From Acanthaster planci (Eukaryota > Echinodermata > Asteroidea > Valvatida > Acanthasteridae), in NCBI RefSeq assembly GCF_001949145.1, contig NW_019091599.1:328323-338629 (forward strand): a DNA stretch of 10,307 nucleotides, in the 5' to 3' direction. The position numbers were made by a program, and so were the translations under genes. The notes under the pieces are model-generated. The model had not been told where the DNA came from. It saw only the letters and a program-made list of their open reading frames with translations, and searched no databases. Positions 1 to 8,132 of this stretch are shown here, in pieces. The stretch's first letter is position 1. The number at the start of each line of letters is the position of its first letter.

Positions 1-207
1 AAGGATGTTTGTGAAGACAGAAAAGACATCAGATTACAACTGGCCCATGCAATAGATCAGCTGGTCCGCCGACTTTTCCACAGGTCTATTCTCGGGCCAG
101 CAGACCACCATTTTCGACCCCTGAAAAGTGGACTGTACTGGTCCAGTCAGGCCCCCAGAAGGCCCAGCTTTATTGATTGGTATTCCTTTCTTCACACCCA
201 AGAATGA
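1..207 (+). other. 68-codon open frame at the window edge, possible partial exon
   Basis: Frame 1 is open from the first base to a TGA at 205-207. The encoded stretch reads plausibly as protein: it starts KDVCEDRKDIRLQLAHAIDQ, whose DIRLQLAHAIDQLVRRLF part could form an amphipathic helix, and it ends in a Trp/Tyr/Phe-rich tail. It has no methionine near its start, so if real it would be the 3' part of an exon that begins outside the window. I recognise no family. It is not in the frame of the LINE downstream and does not resemble the part of reverse transcriptase expected there. A run this long arises by chance several times in 10 kb, so support is weak. Confidence 0.15.
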
Positions 208-406
208 TTCTGTCGGCTCCTCAAAGGAATTCCATATGTTGATTCCAGTTTAGTTTAACAATACTCCCCTGACAAAGAACCAAGATAATGAACTTCTGCT
301 CTCTGCAAGGCCTAGGCTTGGCTCAGCCTTTGAAAGGCTTTCACGCATCAGTCTGTCCGCCGGGCTCCCTAAATTACCTTGACCAGAATTCCAACCGTCT
401 TGTCTT

Positions 407-844
407 GCCTTTGTGACATCCAACTTAGACTACTTCAACAGTTTACTGTTTGCTTTACCCCACACTCACATGGTACATGAACATGTATCTCTTCAGCATC
501 TACAAAATACTACAACCAGCATGGTTGTCAGGGCAAAGCGCAGTGAACACATCACACCCATACTGCAGTCTTTGCACTGGCTACCCATCAGTCAGTGTAT
601 TCGGTTCAAATTCTTCTTCTTGCTTATAAAATTAGAAATGGACTAGCACCAGCATAGCTCAAGGATCTCACCAGGCCAAAGGTCTCAACCAACTTCACAT
701 TAACATCTTGCTCAAAGCCCGCACACCAACACCTGTTACGGTCAGCGGGCATTTGTTGTCGCTGCAGCTACTCTCAGGAATAGGCTCCCACCCTTAATAC
801 ACACATTCAGGACCTAACTAAAGACACACTTATTCAAAATTTGA
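407..844 (+). pseudogene. Decayed LINE reverse transcriptase, C-terminal region
   Basis: The live protein would be the endonuclease/reverse transcriptase that copies the element by target-primed reverse transcription. Only the region behind the catalytic palm and the C-terminal tail remain. Family landmarks in order are AFVTSNLDYFNSLL (family usually LDYCNSLL), then HITPILQSLHWLP followed by a degraded RIQFK-type motif, then NGLAPA*LKDL, then GQRAFVVAAATLRNRLPP, and finally LKTHLFKI with a terminal TGA at 842-844. The frame is 2 up to about 635, frame 1 for NGLAPA...LKDL, and frame 2 again from 737. That requires two compensating indels. In-frame stops lie inside NGLAPA*L and before LKTHLF. 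The catalytic YADD-type motif lies upstream and is absent, so this cannot be active. The clade call (CR1/L2 rather than Rex/jockey) is from memory of motifs. Confidence 0.88.
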
Positions 845-886
845 ATTATGCTTAAAATACCTGTTAAAGTGCTTTATGCATTCAAT

Positions 887-945
887 ATATTATTGGTATT
901 GTTGTTGTTCTTCTTCTTCTTCTTATTATTATTATATTATTAAAC
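887..945 (+). repeat. Triplet microsatellite tail of the LINE
   Basis: Imperfect TTA and TTG units are followed by about five TTC units and then TTA units. The tail lies directly after the LINE 3' UTR, where CR1/L2 elements carry short tandem units. The switch of unit within the tail is probably replication slippage after insertion. Confidence 0.85.
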
Positions 946-951
946 GTAAAA

Positions 952-989
952 AAACGTTATTTTCAAACGTATTAAACGTTATTTTCAAA
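952..989 (+). repeat. 22-bp-period tandem duplication next to the LINE tail
   Basis: AAACGTTATTTTCAAA occurs exactly at 952-967 and again at 974-989, a 22-bp period. A partial AAACGT precedes it at 943. It sits immediately after the triplet tail and may be local slippage or the flank of the insertion. Confidence 0.8.
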
Positions 990-1638
<649 letters not shown>

Positions 1639-1892
1639 CATGCATTTTTATGCTATTTCACACGATTTGCAAAAATTTGCAATCTCTTATGCATACAAAT
1701 AAGATATTGAGAAAATACATACGGCACATGCATGTACTTGACTGGAAAAAAAACATTGTTAATCTTTCTAAGTCACATTTCCAAATATTTGATGGACTCT
1801 CCAATTTTGAAAAAAGTCAACCGACTGGCATACAAATTTAAAATTTCAGGTGTTTAAAATTTCCATATTCAAAGAGGCAACTGATTCCTTAC
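1639..1892. other. Unassigned AT-rich stretch
   Basis: It contains short A-runs and the near-palindrome CATGCATGTAC near 1728. There is no open frame of note and no recognisable element. Confidence 0.5.
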
Positions 1893-2055
1893 TTTTAGAC
1901 TATAAAAATACGGGCAATAATTAGCCTTCACACAAATAGTCAGTTTTCAATCTGTACCATCTCTGAAAATATTTTTGAAACCCTTCAAAAATGCCAAGTA
2001 TCAGTATCAAATCAAATGAGAAATTTACAGGTGCCAAAATATGACATAGCACCAA
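1893..2055 (+). repeat. Diverged dispersed repeat, copy A
   Basis: Two blocks match copy B at 3636-3775 in the same order and at similar spacing. The first starts TTTTAGACTATAAAAA and continues GGGCAATAATTAGC. The second starts TCAAATGAGAAATTT and continues into GGTGCCAAAATAT. Over the second block about three quarters of positions agree. The middle parts differ by indels. The family is unknown to me and no termini are evident. Confidence 0.6.
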
Positions 2056-2362
2056 AACATTCAGAGGCTACCGTATGCTGACAACAAGGAAACTGTTAAA
2101 AGATATCAAGCTAAAACTTTTTTTCTTTGGTTTGTAAAGATTTTTAGGAGTTTTCTCCAGCGAATCTAATTTAGGGCACATGGTTGGGTGTTTAATGAAG
2201 TCCGCTGATATCAGATTTGTCAATTTTTTGATATGTCTGAAATCCAATATTGAGTTATTGATACATGTATATTGAATATTTCCCATGTGCAGTACACTCT
2301 CAACTCAAGCCTGGGTTACTCATTAATGAACGTACTTCATGATCATACATGTAGGTAGAAAT
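2056..2362. other. Unassigned stretch
   Basis: AT-rich sequence holding two TACATGTA octamers at 2262-2269 and 2346-2353. I see no gene or other repeat in it. Confidence 0.5.
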
Positions 2363-2384
2363 CCCAGGGGGATGGGGAGATATC
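2363..2384 (+). repeat. G-rich 20-bp repeat, copy 1
   Basis: CCCAGGGGGATGGGGAGATA here matches CCCAGGGAGATGGGGAAATA at 3199-3218 with two G/A differences. Four G-runs within 20 bp make a short quadruplex conceivable. Flanks do not align obviously. Confidence 0.55.
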
Positions 2385-2398
2385 ATTCTGGGGCAACG

Positions 2399-2490
2399 CT
2401 TTAAATAGCGCCTAAATCAGTCGCAAATGCGACCAAAATTTTGCTAATGCGATCATATTTTCACCATCCAGTCGCCATTTGCGACTTGAG
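2399..2490 (+). repeat. Cluster of GTCGC/GCGAC hairpins with about 20-bp A/T-cored units
   Basis: GTCGCAAATGCGAC at 2420-2433 is a perfect 6-bp inverted repeat with a 2-nt loop. GTCGC-CATTT-GCGAC at 2471-2485 is a second hairpin. Between them run two similar units about 20 bp apart: AATGCGACCAAAATTTTGCT, then AATGCGATCATATTTTCACC. The two hairpins are also inverted copies of each other (AGTCGCAAATG against CATTTGCGACT). It could be a small foldback element or a minisatellite relic. Confidence 0.6.
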
Positions 2491-2572
2491 ATAGCTTAAA
2501 AACTAAATACAAATGTATTTTAACAATTTTGAGTATGCTTAAAAATTAAAAAAAGCAATGATTACGTACTCA

Positions 2573-2726
2573 AAGTTCGTTCCGGAAATGTAGAAATGGC
2601 AGCGCAAGTCACATCGAGTCGCATCGAGTGTGCTGTACATGTACATATACCATACTTTACATGTACATGTGTCGCGATCATGCGCACGGTGTGGTTGGTT
2701 CCCAATCTAAACATACGTTGTTGATA
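2573..2726 (+). promoter_or_regulatory. CpG-richer patch with a well-placed ATG, candidate promoter or first exon
   Basis: I count about thirteen CpG dinucleotides in roughly 160 bp, against few in the flanks. TTCCGGAA at 2580-2587 contains a perfect ETS-type CCGGAA core. An ATG at 2596 in good start context (gaaATGG) opens a 42-residue frame beginning MAAQVTSSRIEC and ending at TGA 2722-2724. A duplicated CATCGAGT lies just inside it. No convincing splice donor, TATA box or poly(A) signal supports a gene, and the peptide matches nothing I know. Promoter or first exon is only an inference. Confidence 0.18.
2634..2670. repeat. Pair of TACATGTACAT repeats
   Basis: TACATGTACAT occurs at 2636-2646 and 2658-2668, 22 bp start to start. 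Each contains the self-complementary octamer TACATGTA, so the pair can also form cruciform-like pairings. Confidence 0.85.
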
Positions 2727-3198
2727 CGGACACCAGGGCCATTTTACAAACCATGGCATGGCATGGGCTCCATTTTTTGCTGCTTTTTTGCTGCAACGTA
2801 AATGAAACCTGAAACGGAGCTCATGTCAGAATTAAAGGGTGTCACTGTGATTTAGAGTGTCAGAAATAGTAAAATTCATGCAGCAGGGTGTCCTACGACA
2901 CGCTGAAACTACTGATATAACGTCCGTGGCTGAACCCTTGGCAAAAACCCTGATTTCGTGGGTTGACCTCATTTGTGCTTGCATGCAAGTTGTGTGGTAG
3001 ACGTGTGCCGCGCCAGGTCATGATTCTTCGGCATGGATGGATGATGTAAACACAGGGTATTTATACTACATGTGTGTACGTACGTTCATGAATATTCAGC
3101 ACACGTGATTACTAAATGTTCATAAAAGCGCTGGCACCTAGATTTTTCCCCATTAGGAGCCAATTGTTACCAAATATTGTTTTCTATTTAAAGGATTG
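2727..3198. other. Unassigned stretch with small duplications
   Basis: TTTTTTGCTGC is duplicated in tandem near 2775-2796, next to CATGGCATGGCATGG. GTGTC-CTACGAC-type small inverted repeats occur near 2890, and a GTACGTAC palindrome near 3076. No open frame, RNA gene or recognised element was found. Confidence 0.5.
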
Positions 3199-3219
3199 CC
3201 CAGGGAGATGGGGAAATAC
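3199..3219 (+). repeat. G-rich 20-bp repeat, copy 2
   Basis: Second copy of the motif at 2363-2384. It is followed by a C-rich run (CCCCTCCCCTCCC), so this locus has G-rich and C-rich tracts within 35 bp of each other. Confidence 0.55.
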
Positions 3220-3635
3220 CCCTCCCCTCCCATTTTTTACCTGAGGGATTATCAATGTAATCAACCCCCACACTTTCAAGTCACTTACTACATGTATGTA
3301 CACCCTTAGCCTGCACCAGCGACTGCACATGCCAGCCTCACAATCTCACCGGGATGGAGGTCGTGCTGAGCTTTCAAAAATCATTCCCCTCCCCCACATG
3401 TGACAAGAAATCTCTGTCCATGTGCATGCTTTATGTACATGAATACCTCAATAGCTTGAAATGCCTGCATAGTACCTGTACCTGATTTGTTTGACCAATA
3501 CCAAAAACACCATCGAAATAGTCACCAACAAGTCAAGCCAGATCACAAACTTTTCTTGAGTCATTACTCCCCAATGCACTTAGTCCTTTCAGGTGGTATA
3601 CGATATGCACACTGTAAGCTACATGTACCACTTCA
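3220..3635. other. Unassigned stretch
   Basis: It contains C-rich tracts near 3220 and 3387, and TACATGTA at 3289-3296 and 3620-3627. No gene signature was seen. Confidence 0.5.
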
Positions 3636-3775
3636 TTATTTTAGATTATAAAAAATGGGCAATTATAGCTTTAACACCAATTGCCTTTCTGTATAAGAAA
3701 AAACATGTAAATGTATGTAGACAAAGATGCTACTACATCAAATAAGCAATTTGTGGGTGCCAAAATGTACAGTAG
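3636..3775 (+). repeat. Diverged dispersed repeat, copy B
   Basis: Partner of copy A at 1893-2055. It has TTTTAGATTATAAAAA followed by GGGCAATTATAGC, and further on TCAAATAAGCAATTT leading into GGTGCCAAAATGT. Copy A is the longer by about 20 bp in the middle. Both copies lie in the same orientation, about 1.74 kb apart. Confidence 0.6.
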
Positions 3776-4265
3776 CCAACTGCAGCCTGCACACTAAAAG
3801 TCTGATTTCTGGCTGTTTGTGGTGGCCAATGCAACCCCATTGGGAAAATTGGCTTTCGAATTAGTCTGATTTTTATTACTGGATGCAATTCATGGTTCAA
3901 GCAAGGCAGCGTGTGTTTACGAATATGGAGCAAAACTAGAAACTACGTCACACAATTTGATTTGTTTATTCACACATGTATATCCATTTAATGATAAAAC
4001 ACTTTTCAGCCAGTATACAGTTAAGGCCAGAATAAATGTTCAAACGATACATGATGTTGCATGTGTGTGTGTATAGGGAGTTGAAGACACACTTTAAACG
4101 TGTGAACGAGAACACAATACACACAGCTGCATTTAGCCTGATGGACCGTTACCAATCTAAGCCAATTAAAGTCAACCACAATCCCCCCCCCCCGTGAGCC
4201 TAGCACAACATGATACACAAACAAGCGGTTGGCATAACTTGGCGAAATGGTGTTTATTTGATTTG
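3776..4265. other. Unassigned stretch with poly-C tract
   Basis: It includes a CCAAT...ATTGG inverted pair near 3827-3843, a GT-rich run near 4063-4073 and an 11-base C homopolymer at 4183-4193. No open frame looks coding. Confidence 0.5.
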
Positions 4266-4348
4266 CTTATTTATTTTATTTTCCAACTCAGATCTTCCTA
4301 GCCGATGGGACACCACGCTGTGCAAAAAATCCTGGCTGCAGCTCTTAA
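4266..4348 (+). other. Strong splice-acceptor-like sequence with short open frame
   Basis: A long T-rich tract ends in ccaactcAG at 4290-4291, a good match to an animal 3' splice site. The frame continuing from the CAG reads QIFLADGTPRCAKNPGCSS and stops at TAA 4346-4348. It could be a terminal exon of 18 codons, but I recognise no protein, no upstream exon is visible, and such sites occur by chance in AT-rich DNA. Confidence 0.12.
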
Positions 4349-5502
4349 AAACTGCCTATTGTACCCAACACTACTGTTATGTAATTGGGCACTCCAATTC
4401 TAATCCACAGGGCTCCTCGCAACCCACCAAGAAGATTTAAGGTGGTCCTGCCCTGGAGAGCAGAGAGAGTTTATAACAAAAAGGATCAAAAGTGGGAATC
4501 AGAAATCCAACCTAAATGTCTTCTAGAAATTGTCCAAAAACAAATTTTGTAAAAGCATTTGTTTTGAATCCGCCGAATAAAATTTTTAATTATCAGGTCA
4601 TTTTGAATCACCCTCCAATTGTATCATTCCAATGGTGCCCAAAAATTCAAAGCCATTTTTATTACCAAAATGGTAAATTCAACAAAAGGATGATTACTTT
4701 CTGTTAGACTGTACCAATTTCGTCAGTACTGATACCATTTGATACGGTAGAATAGTTAAATTAGAAACATTTCCCGTTCTAACGTCAAAGTAGTCGTGTC
4801 CACCTCAGCATGTGCTGGTTCAAGGGTATCCTCTCTTTTTGTCAGAAGTTCGACAAATCAATTATTGTTTTATTGGATGATGATATAATTAAAGATTGGG
4901 AGTGTGGCAGATTTTTCCATTACAAAATGTCTGGATTCACACGATTTGCAGTGAAAATTTGGTTCAAATTCAAACTTACTTTACGAAAAAAAATAATCCA
5001 GTGGATTCCCCATTTTTTTGTGCAATTGAGACACTATTCTTCTTTGTATGAATCTAGTTTTTATAATCTGGAGAACTCATTTATAATAGCTTTTGATCAA
5101 ATTTGGCATCACTCATTTTCAGGTGACAAACAATAATTCGGGGGTTATTTTAAAGCGTATTTTTGCAGAACCTTTTATGAAGCAGGGCACAATATCAATG
5201 CTACCGAAAAATAAGATGGTTAATTTAATTAGGATTTGTCATATAACATTTCATTATTTACATGTATGCTCGGTTTCATGGAAATCAACTACGGTAAAAT
5301 TTACATCCTATCTTTTTGCAATCAGAGCATGCAAAATCAAACACAGCCTGTTGGTATGTTGCTGTTAAATGCAAATTGTGTACTTTAGTAATGAGGCGAC
5401 ACTGTACTCCATAGACAACTTATTGTTTCTTCAATAATCTGGAGATAAATGATAATACTGGGATAAGGAAGTAATTGTTCACTTTTGTTTTCCCCCCACT
5501 GA
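4349..5502. other. Unassigned AT-rich stretch
   Basis: The longest frame here is 108 codons at 4810-5136. In sequence this AT-rich about one such frame is expected by chance in 10 kb, and its translation (many F, K, I) mirrors base composition. Short palindromes include TTACCAAAATGGTAA near 4671. One TACATGTA lies at 5259-5266. No element termini or genes were seen. Confidence 0.5.
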
Positions 5503-5739
5503 ATTACAGCCGGACACGATGCAAGAGCTGGTGTCAAATATAATGTATTTATTTATCGGCCCAGATTCAGTGTGATACACGAAAAATACACCCAGCCCAA
5601 CAGACAATATGCTTTGCTGTCCTGTGTGAGAACACATATCTGTAAAATTGTCAGTAATTTAGGCAAATTAAAAAAAGACCTCGTGATGAGCAGGATCGTT
5701 AAATCAATAAAAGACTGGGGAGGGGGATTGCCAACTTAA
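5503..5739 (+). other. 78-codon start-less open frame behind an acceptor-like site
   Basis: A pyrimidine-rich tract (ttttgttttccccccactg) leads to ttacAG at 5508-5509. The frame that follows stays open to TAA at 5737-5739. The translation begins GHDARAGVKYNVFIYRPRF and ends IKDWGGGLPT, with mixed polar and hydrophobic residues that look more protein-like than most of the window. No in-frame start codon exists near its 5' end, so it would have to be a terminal exon. I recognise no family. Open runs of this length are expected several times in such a window, and there is no partner donor to test. Confidence 0.17.
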
Positions 5740-5770
5740 AAGTGGAACTTTCGGCGCTGTGAACTCGTAA

Positions 5771-5995
5771 ACAAACGTCCATCGTGTGCTTTGGAACACA
5801 TCATTATTGAAGAAGTTGCATGTTTGTCACAAATCAGGTGTTGGTGATGAATATACGGATACAAACAAAACAAAACAGCCCTTACAAGTGGAACTAAGAA
5901 GTGAGTGGGGGGATGCTGAGCTCCCCGAACTCTCCCAACCTACGGTCCTAAACCCATTTGTAGTGCTGTGGCCAGATGAACCCCCACACATTTGA
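5771..5995 (+). other. 74-codon open frame directly downstream, unrecognised
   Basis: This frame is open from after a TAA at 5768-5770 to TGA at 5993-5995. Its 3' half is GC-richer and encodes a segment without low complexity: QPLQVELRSEWGDAELPELS, then a Pro-rich end with VVLWPDEPPHI. It lies only 31 bp after the frame ending at 5739 and is in a different frame, so the two could be pieces of one decayed coding region. A donor-like GTGAGT sits inside it at 5901-5906. No family is recognised and chance is a fair explanation. Confidence 0.17.
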
Positions 5996-6906
5996 AAAAC
6001 CTTCTTATGTGCCGAGCTACCACTTCCTTATAAACTTGTACAATAAAAAGAACACACCCAATCTTCATATACTGTACATGTAAATACAAACATTCTGAAA
6101 TAGTTACACAGACGCATATTTTTGTGGAGAACAAGGCCGTAGTGTCTTTGAATTGATTGAAACCAAGTCAAGCCCAGTGGACTTTACACTATGCAACATA
6201 GTATAAACATATTTTTTCCAAGTGCTGCATGTGAGCAACCGCCTGACCAACCCTCTGGCCCAGATCTAGGAAAAAATACATTTTCAAAGCTACTATTTCT
6301 TTCCTGAATTGCCTGTCAGAAAATGATAAACCACAGTTTTTTAAGGACAAAAGAAGTAAATGTTCCCCCTTGTTTTCCCCTGACAAATGGCCAGATTTGC
6401 TTGCATACAGGCAACAAAATTGCTGGAAATCGGGTCATGCTCGACAATCTGCATGAATGCAACACTGGCATGAATTGGGAATGGGCAACATCAATAACAT
6501 GAACTTGAGATGATTTTTCAATTTGACTGGTCAGGTGACTTCACTTCTGATCATTAGGGAAGGTATACCATTTTATTGCCGTGGGCTATGGTCTTGATCC
6601 TAACTCGTACTTTGGCATGAGAGGAAGGGTTGTCAAAATCAAGGGGGCCACAAAATAACAAAAACATGCAGAACCGAAGGTCATCTACACGTTCACAAGG
6701 TATGATTTCAGGTGCCTTTGTTCTTATATTAATTAAATTCAAGTAAATTTTTGCATCAAATGTACATATATTACTTCAGTAATGACCTTCAGCGTCTGCA
6801 ATATTTGAGAATTATGTCAAGCATAGGATAGTCAAAGACTCATGATAAATCAATTATTTCTGTCCCCATTGAGTGTGCGAAAATTACATATATATATGAA
6901 TATATA
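5996..6906. other. Unassigned AT-rich stretch ending in a TA microsatellite
   Basis: There is no coding signature on either strand. TACATGTA lies at 6075-6082. A short TA repeat at about 6886-6906 abuts the MITE that follows and probably offered the TA insertion site. Confidence 0.55.
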
Positions 6907-6908
6907 TA

Positions 6909-6926
6909 CAGTGGAACGCCACTATA
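6909..6926 (+). repeat. Left terminal inverted repeat of the MITE
   Basis: CAGTGGAACGCCACTATA. It is the expected transposase recognition end and pairs with 7361-7378. Confidence 0.85.
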
Positions 6927-6953
6927 ATGCACACAACGGGGTCCACACTAAAT

Positions 6954-6983
6954 GTTCGGTACAGCGGTCGTTCGGTATAGCGA
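6954..6983 (+). repeat. Left subterminal tandem motifs GTTCGGTAYAGCG
   Basis: GTTCGGTACAGCGG at 6954-6967 and GTTCGGTATAGCGA at 6970-6983 are 16 bp apart. The same motif recurs in the same orientation near the right end. Repeated subterminal sites in non-autonomous elements often serve as transposase binding sites; that role is inferred here. Confidence 0.8.
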
Positions 6984-7322
6984 AATTAATTGCCGAACGT
7001 TTTGTTGCCATGTTGAATAGCACCCGCTCTTGTTTAACTCAAGTGCACCCTCTTGTGATACTATGATTCACTGTTTTCATGATGTTTTGCCATTGCATTC
7101 ACGTTTCTAGAGGTTCATTGAGGTGTCCAGAAATGTATCTGTTAATTATTTTTGTTTTTATTAAATCTTGAGTTACAGAATTGCTATTTATTTTATCTTA
7201 AAAGTTGTGAAGCTACCGCTCAGGATCGATCTCTGATACACGCTGTGGCGAATCTCAGTTGATTTGCAACTACATAACGTTCGGTAGGTTTTGTGCACAA
7301 AATATTGGGACCCAAGGACGAT

Positions 7323-7368
7323 GTTCAGTACAGCCAAATGTTCAGTGTAACGGTGTTCCATATAGCGA
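7323..7368 (+). repeat. Right subterminal tandem motifs GTTCRGTAYAGCG
   Basis: Three variants are spaced 17 and 15 bp apart: GTTCAGTACAGCCA (7323-7336), GTTCAGTGTAACGG (7340-7353) and GTTCCATATAGCGA (7355-7368). A further partial copy, GTTCGGTAGG, starts at 7279. Confidence 0.75.
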
Positions 7369-7378
7369 CATTCCACTG
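7361..7378 (-). repeat. Right terminal inverted repeat of the MITE
   Basis: On the - strand it reads CAGTGGAATGTCGCTATA, matching the left end at 15 of 18 positions. It is followed by TA at 7379-7380. Confidence 0.85.
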
Positions 7379-7380
7379 TA

Positions 7381-8132
7381 CATTGTATGAACCCAACTAC
7401 ACATGCACAATCAGTTTTTCTGTGACATCACGGCCATGTGCATTGCCAGGCCAGCCTGTTCTACGTAGAGTCGAGACTTTCAAAAGCATTTATTCACTCG
7501 ATCATTTGAATGTCTTATTTTTGTTAAGTATGTGTACTAGAATTCCTTTTCATGGAAAGCATTTCAATGCCTGAAGAAATCAGCTTGTTTGTTGATTCCA
7601 TCTGGCAGAAACACAGATGCCTGTGTTGATTAATTTTAGCATTTTCCATGTGTTCAGGTGTAACATGTTACATTCAACTGAAAGGGAAAGTGGCATCGGC
7701 ATTTGGGATGATAGTGTTTCAGATCATTTGAGAAGGGGGATATTTTGGTATCTTTTTTACAAAAGGTGGAAAGTTACTCCCATTTCATTTGAGATTTCAT
7801 AAATCAATTGTCCTGCAAACTCAGCCAGCAGTCTTGGTGATCAGGTGAGAAAATCCTGGCCGGTGGAACAGAGGAGTGCTTGATGGTGGCATTCTTATCT
7901 GCGGTAAGGTACAGGTATTGTTGCGCTTTGAATGTATCAACTCGTGTAATTCCTTTTGCATTATAATCAGATTTGTAAGCATGGGCCTCTTGATTAGTGA
8001 TTGTACATGTAAGCAGCAATTTTCAGGACATTATCGCACAACTTGCTTAAGATTGTGGTAAATGAAACACAATGCCCCTGTGTGAGCATGTACGTGCAGC
8101 ACTTCCCCTTATTCAAAGGTCAGTAACACTAG
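7381..8132. other. Unassigned stretch
   Basis: Only short frames occur on either strand, none with family motifs. Donor-like GTGAGA and GTAAGG sites near 7843 and 7905 have no convincing exon before them. One TACATGTA lies at 8004-8011. Confidence 0.5.

Larger units (their letters stand above)
400..945 (+). mobile_element. 5'-truncated CR1/L2-type non-LTR retrotransposon (LINE) 3' end
   Basis: The segment has the architecture of the 3' end of a CR1/L2-group LINE. It carries the C-terminal part of the reverse-transcriptase ORF (407-844), a short 3' UTR, and a triplet microsatellite tail of TTG, TTC and TTA units at about 887-945. Recognisable homology starts abruptly near 407, as expected from the 5' truncation common in LINEs. 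The bases before the tail (gtgctttatgcattcaata) fit the short 3' UTR type of this group. Two frameshifts and internal stops show that this is an old, dead copy. I saw no clear target-site duplication, which is normal for CR1/L2. Confidence 0.88.
6907..7380 (+). mobile_element. 470-bp MITE (TA-flanked, pogo/Tigger-like ends)
   Basis: The element runs 6909-7378 between TA dinucleotides at 6907-6908 and 7379-7380. The left end CAGTGGAACGCCACTATA and the complement of the right end CAGTGGAATGTCGCTATA agree at all but three positions, and all three differences are transitions. CAGTGGAAC...-type ends with TA duplication resemble the pogo/Tigger branch of Tc1/mariner; that family assignment is by memory of ends only. 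It has no transposase ORF and is therefore non-autonomous. The interior is AT-rich. A truncated relative lies at 1562-1638, so this is a dispersed family. Confidence 0.85.

Noticed and set aside
4077-4104. Short CACAC/GTGTG inverted pair
   Set aside because: The stem is only 5 bp and lies in a GT/AC-rich region. It is expected by chance.
4810-5136. 108-codon open frame on the + strand
   Set aside because: About one frame of this length is expected by chance in 10 kb at this AT content. The residues (F, K, I rich) follow base composition and no motif is present.
7293-7574. 93-codon frame spanning the right end of the MITE
   Set aside because: It crosses the element boundary into unrelated flank and encodes nothing recognisable. 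It is a chance frame.
7835-7915. Donor-like GTGAGA and GTAAGG sites
   Set aside because: No preceding exon with a strong acceptor and open frame could be built on the + strand.
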